From NCBI GenBank assembly GCA_026075535.2, contig AP026544.2, forward strand, positions 11,780,001 to 11,844,000: a stretch of 64,000 bases of DNA, read 5' to 3'. The translations under genes were made by a program, and so were the position numbers. This DNA is from Tricholoma matsutake. Its lineage: Eukaryota; Basidiomycota; Agaricomycetes; Agaricales; Tricholomataceae. The notes beneath the pieces were generated by a model that was given only the letters and a program-made list of their open reading frames with translations, ran no database searches and was not told the DNA's origin. Below, piece by piece: positions 63,741-64,000 of this stretch (positions within the stretch are counted from its first letter, which is position 1; each line of letters begins with the position of its first letter).

Positions 63741-64000
63741 AGTGGAAGGCCCCCTGAGTCATAACTCTGTTTGTTGCTGCCCTATCTAGCATGGGGAGAT
63801 AGTGAGCACATAGTGCTTTTGAGTTGCAGAGCACTCAATGGCCTCCTGGAGGCCAAGGAGCAGGAACTGCCCTGCCAGGCAGCCTCAAAGTTGGACATGT
63901 GACTTCTGGGGGTGCCCCTGACCCACCACAATTTTCCTGGGATTTATTGATAGGCAGGAAAAAAGGTTCCCACACTCCGGTACTGCAATGATTACGTTAG
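63741..64000. other. No feature recognised
   Basis: Unique-looking sequence with a small palindrome (GGCCTCC-TGGAGGCC near 63840). Nothing else. Confidence 0.35.

Overview
This looks like a transposon-rich stretch of an agaricomycete (basidiomycete) genome. The evidence is chromodomain Ty3/gypsy elements, a Plavaka-type transposase, a Penelope-like element, and one intact host-type gene split by twenty introns of about 50-60 nt. The element at 37742-43788 is exactly 6047 bp with two 426-bp LTRs. Those are the dimensions I remember for marY1 of the pine mushroom Tricholoma matsutake, so that species or a close relative is the likely source. I recognised this from memory and ran no search.

Layout. 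1-8234 is a heavily decayed gypsy element (copy 1), interrupted by two hAT-like elements: H1 (3798-6064, 8-bp duplication) and H2 (about 6565-7733). A Tc1-like element (8235-11426) sits in its 3' LTR and is itself split by H3 (8736-10588). From 11765 to 24718 lies gypsy element B. Its 3' LTR was entered by gypsy element A (17852-24054, a younger relative of copy 1) and by a solo A-type LTR (24266-24666). H4 follows (to 25643), then a decayed Ty1/copia element D (25644 to about 28620), decayed cargo-like sequence, and a short copia LTR carrying a TA-flanked MITE (30279-30832). 31070-33167 is the only gene that looks intact and host-like: a seven-helix DUF6534-type membrane protein on the minus strand. 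Next come a TIR element with a gene-like exon (about 33826-34797), a second hAT family (35371-36570), an AAGGGT-rich element, and near-intact marY1. The right third holds a copia LTR and gag, H5, remnants of transposases and hypothetical genes, H6, a Penelope-like fragment with telomeric repeats and a hammerhead ribozyme motif (58043 to about 59955), a hairpin-rich repeat array (60545-62860) and a Harbinger-like MITE (63070-63600).

Most interesting is a family of composite non-autonomous elements (H1-H6). Each carries some or all of the same modules: TIRs, short phased subterminal repeats, intron-like GT..AG units preceded by a hairpin, arrays of GAGC-NNYT-GCTC hairpins, GC-rich hairpins, and an outward-facing tRNA-like Pol III promoter just inside one end. 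The hairpin and intron-like cargo also occurs inside an element with completely different TIRs and subterminal repeats (35371-36570), and in fragments at 37290, 43867, 50135 and 60020. The cargo therefore seems to move between transposon chassis.

A second theme is CpG decay. Many nonsense codons are CGA to TGA, and three elements have lost the second catalytic Asp of reverse transcriptase through the same change, GAC-GAC to GAC-AAC. Young elements (marY1, the Penelope fragment) and the host gene keep their CpGs.
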